Assembly: GCA_020051815.1 (NCBI GenBank)
Contig: JAGVQF010000023.1
Location: 1 to 7,090 of the forward strand
Direction of reading: 5' to 3'
DNA from: Candidatus Saganbacteria bacterium
GTDB taxonomy: Bacteria > Margulisbacteria > WOR-1 > O2-12-FULL-45-9 > XYB2-FULL-48-7
DNA: 7,090 bases
Numbering within the stretch: the first letter of the stretch is position 1; each line of letters opens with the position of its first letter. The position numbers and the translations under genes are program-made. Of the stretch, positions 5,651 to 7,090 are shown one piece after another. Under the pieces are notes generated by a model. It was not told the origin of the DNA and did no database searches. It saw only the letters and a list, made by a program, of their open reading frames with translations.

Positions 5651-6881
5651 CATCCAACGGCCAACTTCAAACTTCAAAACAATTAAGAAGCAACAAGGTT
5701 CAAATTACAAGTTGTTTGGGAAATGGAAATTGGGATTTTTGATTTGTTTTGAGGTTGGATGTTTGATGTTTGGATTTCAGTCCTTTGCTGAGGAGAGGAT
5801 CCCCCACATCGACTTTGCCGACGCCGCGGTCATCGACGTGGTGCAAACGCTGGCCAAAAGCGCCGGCTTTGATCTCGTGGTCGCGGGCGACCAGGCCTTT
5901 GCCCGCGGCAAACGGGCGACGATCAGCCTGAAGGATGTCACGCCGGAGGAGGCGATTGACACGATCCTGCGGACCAACGGCTTTAATTATGAAAGGAAAG
6001 GCCGGGCGCTCCTCATCTCTTCCCTGCCGCAGGATTTGAGCCAGACCGCTTACAAGCCGGCGGTCGAAGCCGTGACGCTCAAGCACCTCTCGGCCGCCAA
6101 AGCGGCGGAACTGCTGGGTAAGGTCATCCCCTCGGCGCTGTTCCAGGCCGGCGGGCGGGCCAATTCGCTGATCATTCGCGGCCGCGATTCGGAGATCGGC
6201 GACGCGCTAAAACTCCTGGCCGCCATCGATCAGCCGATCCCCCAGATCCTGATCGAGAGCAAAGTTATGGAGATCTCGCAGAGCGATTCCAAAAAGCTGG
6301 GGATTTCGTACGGCAACGGAGCTTATAAGTTCATAACGAGCAAAGATTCAAAGCGAACCTCGCCCGCGGAGGACCTGACGTCGGTGCTCAACGCCATGAT
6401 CGCCGAAGGCCGGGCCAATGTCATTGCCAGCCCGAGGATCGCCACACTCGACAACCAGGAGGCGCAGATCAACATCGGCAGCCGCATACCATTTGCCGTG
6501 CCTGTCACGACGGGCTCGACCATCCAGTGGACGATCGACTATATCGATGCCGGGGTCAAACTCAAGATCACGCCCCGGCTGGGGCAGGCGGGCGATATTA
6601 CGACCGCGATCCAGCCCGAAGTTTCTTCCATCTCCGAGTGGCGCACGACGACCGCCGGCGACTTCCCTGTCATCTCGACGCGCAACGCCTCGGCCACTGT
6701 CAGGGTCAAGGATGGGGAAAGTATTGTTGTGGGCGGTTTGTTATCGGAGGGTGTGAGGGAAAATATTTCACGTGTGCCGGTCCTCGGTTATCTGCCAGTG
6801 CTCGGCCTATTGTTCCAGAATAAAAGCAGCGAAAAGGAGAAGACGGAGATAGTCTTTTTGATCACTCCGCACATAATATAA
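5598..6881 (+). CDS. Compact PilQ/GspD-family secretin
   Basis: This is an outer-membrane channel subunit of type IV pilus or type II secretion machines, forming a multimeric gated pore. After a hydrophobic stretch (45-60) and a possible SFA|EE cleavage at 64/65, residues 68-143 match the STN/N0 domain (HIDFADAAVIDVVQTLAKSAG to VTPEEAIDTIL). Residues 158-213 match one KH-like N1 module (VTLKHLSAAKAAELL to LLAAIDQP). Residues 214-427 match the secretin beta-domain, including ANVIASPRIATLDNQEA, VRVKDGESIVVGGL and the hallmark VPVLGYLPVLGLLFQ (393-407), ending at ITPHII with no S-domain. At 427 residues it is shorter than typical PilQ or GspD, having a single N1. Residues about 19-61, including the signal peptide, come from a repeat element; the n-region is unusually long and Glu52 interrupts the hydrophobic core. 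A TTG at 5712 would give a signal of normal length but lacks a good Shine-Dalgarno sequence. The stop overlaps the next ATG (TAATG). Confidence 0.92.
   Translation: MIIELLGLRAIMSYLKNNIQRPTSNFKTIKKQQGSNYKLFGKWKLGFLICFEVGCLMFGFQSFAEERIPHIDFADAAVIDVVQTLAKSAGFDLVVAGDQAFARGKRATISLKDVTPEEAIDTILRTNGFNYERKGRALLISSLPQDLSQTAYKPAVEAVTLKHLSAAKAAELLGKVIPSALFQAGGRANSLIIRGRDSEIGDALKLLAAIDQPIPQILIESKVMEISQSDSKKLGISYGNGAYKFITSKDSKRTSPAEDLTSVLNAMIAEGRANVIASPRIATLDNQEAQINIGSRIPFAVPVTTGSTIQWTIDYIDAGVKLKITPRLGQAGDITTAIQPEVSSISEWRTTTAGDFPVISTRNASATVRVKDGESIVVGGLLSEGVRENISRVPVLGYLPVLGLLFQNKSSEKEKTEIVFLITPHII
5651..5778. repeat. Heptad inverted-repeat element, copy 2
   Basis: The left arm has CATCCAAC (5651-5658), then two AACTTC-type units and AAAACAA (5676-5682). 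The interior is 61 bp (5683-5743). The right arm, read on the minus strand, is AAATCC, AAACATC, AAACATC, CAACCTC, AAAACAA (5777 to 5744). The build and interior length match copy 1, but the interior sequence is largely different. It lies in the 5' part of the secretin gene, starting right after the PilP-like stop codon. Confidence 0.8.
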
Positions 6882-6884
6882 TGG

Positions 6885-6918
6885 AACTTCAAACCTCAAA
6901 CATCCAACCTCAAAACAA
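6885..6918 (+). repeat. Heptad repeat, copy 3 (single arm)
   Basis: This is one arm only: AACTTC, AAACCTC, AAACATC, CAACCTC, AAAACAA. Bases 6896-6918 are an exact 23-bp reverse complement of the right arm of copy 2 (5744-5766). No right arm follows within the window. Confidence 0.78.
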
Positions 6919-7009
6919 TGGGGAAATGGATCAAAATTCACAAAGGAACAAAATATACGACATTAGAGAAAGGCTTTTAATCTTTTCTAAGCGAATAATG
7001 AAAAGATAT

Positions 7010-7030
7010 CCCCGCCGCTTGCGGCGCGGG
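7010..7030. repeat. GC-rich palindrome in the four-helix-bundle remnant
   Basis: CGCCGC-TT-GCGGCG at 7013-7026 is a perfect inverted repeat, extended by CCC/GGG (7010-7012 and 7028-7030) with C7027 bulged. The flanks are GATAT and TACC. It has the look of a dispersed repeat and marks the point where homology to the four-helix-bundle family ends. Confidence 0.6.
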
Positions 7031-7056
7031 TACCTTATGGTGGCCGAAGGGGTACG

Positions 7057-7090
7057 ATGACTGATAAAATAGGGGGATGGGAAAGCTTGA
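7057..7090 (+). CDS. Possible start of the next operon gene (truncated by window end)
   Basis: An ATG at 7057 overlaps the preceding stop as ATGA, has GAAGGGG 4 nt upstream and reads MTDKIGGWESL to the window edge. A second candidate, ATG 7077 (MGKL), directly abuts an AGGGGG run. Eleven residues are too few to name a product. The uninterrupted strand and spacing suggest that the operon continues. Confidence 0.3.
   Translation, partial: MTDKIGGWESL

Larger units (their letters stand above)
6881..7060 (+). pseudogene. Truncated four-helix-bundle (23S rRNA-IVP/S23 family) ORF
   Basis: This 59-codon ORF starts at TAATG on the secretin stop. Residues 1-22 (MELQTSNIQPQNNGEMDQNSQR) come largely from heptad repeat copy 3. 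Residues 24-41, KIYDIRERLLIFSKRIMK, match the first helix of four-helix-bundle proteins, typically KIYDLEERTLxFAKxII. Instead of the rest of that helix and the LIRSGTSIGANYxEA motif, the frame enters a GC palindrome (7010-7030), reads RYPRRLRRGYLMVAEGVR and stops. It could be translated as a small basic peptide, but I read it as a gene broken by palindrome insertion or deletion. The helix match is short, so the confidence is moderate. Confidence 0.6.

Noticed and set aside
7077..7090. Start of chorismate synthase (MGKL-type N-terminus)
   Set aside because: The next codon begins GA (Asp or Glu), not the Arg expected in MGKLR, and four residues are too few to judge.

Overview
The window reads as chromosomal DNA from an uncultivated diderm bacterium. 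The secretin, the HR-domain lipoprotein and the lipobox proteins imply an outer membrane. Codons are GC-rich in the core genes, while the spacers are AT-rich and loaded with short repeats. The repeat style (AAACTTC-type heptads, a CTCGACAAGCTC-type palindrome, REP-like hairpins, four-helix-bundle gene fragments) recalls candidate-phylum genomes such as WOR-1/Saganbacteria, Margulisbacteria or Omnitrophota. That placement is an impression from memory and was not tested.

Layout. Bases 1-744 (+) hold the 3' part of a sulfatase-modifying-factor (SUMF1/FGE-like) domain gene with no cysteine. Bases 745-1010 are an AT-rich spacer with a broken minus-strand four-helix-bundle gene, a GC hairpin and flanking inverted repeats. 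Bases 1011-1916 (-) encode a helical repeat protein with a period of about 41 residues. Bases 1938-2027 are a 90-bp mirrored REP pair lying between this gene and the divergent plus-strand cluster.

From 2070 to the window end everything is on the plus strand and tightly packed, which suggests one operon: rnc (RNase III), pyrC (dihydroorotase), a surface lipoprotein with Ig-like and carboxypeptidase-regulatory-like domains, an unrecognised charged helical protein, a PilP/GspC-like HR-domain lipoprotein, and a compact PilQ/GspD-type secretin. A truncated four-helix-bundle ORF and the first codons of another gene follow. The PilP-like lipoprotein and the secretin probably form the periplasmic/outer-membrane part of a type IV pilus or type II secretion machine. 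rnc and pyrC are housekeeping genes sharing the transcript.

The most interesting signal is a repeat element of about 120-130 bp. It has inverted arms built from a 7-bp unit ending in AAAACAA and an interior of 60-61 bp. It occurs in full twice, and each time it sits inside the start of an exported protein and encodes its signal peptide in the same frame. A third, one-armed copy forms the start of a broken four-helix-bundle ORF. Other palindromes have entered or extended coding ends in the same operon, so the region records repeated remodelling of protein termini by small mobile repeats.
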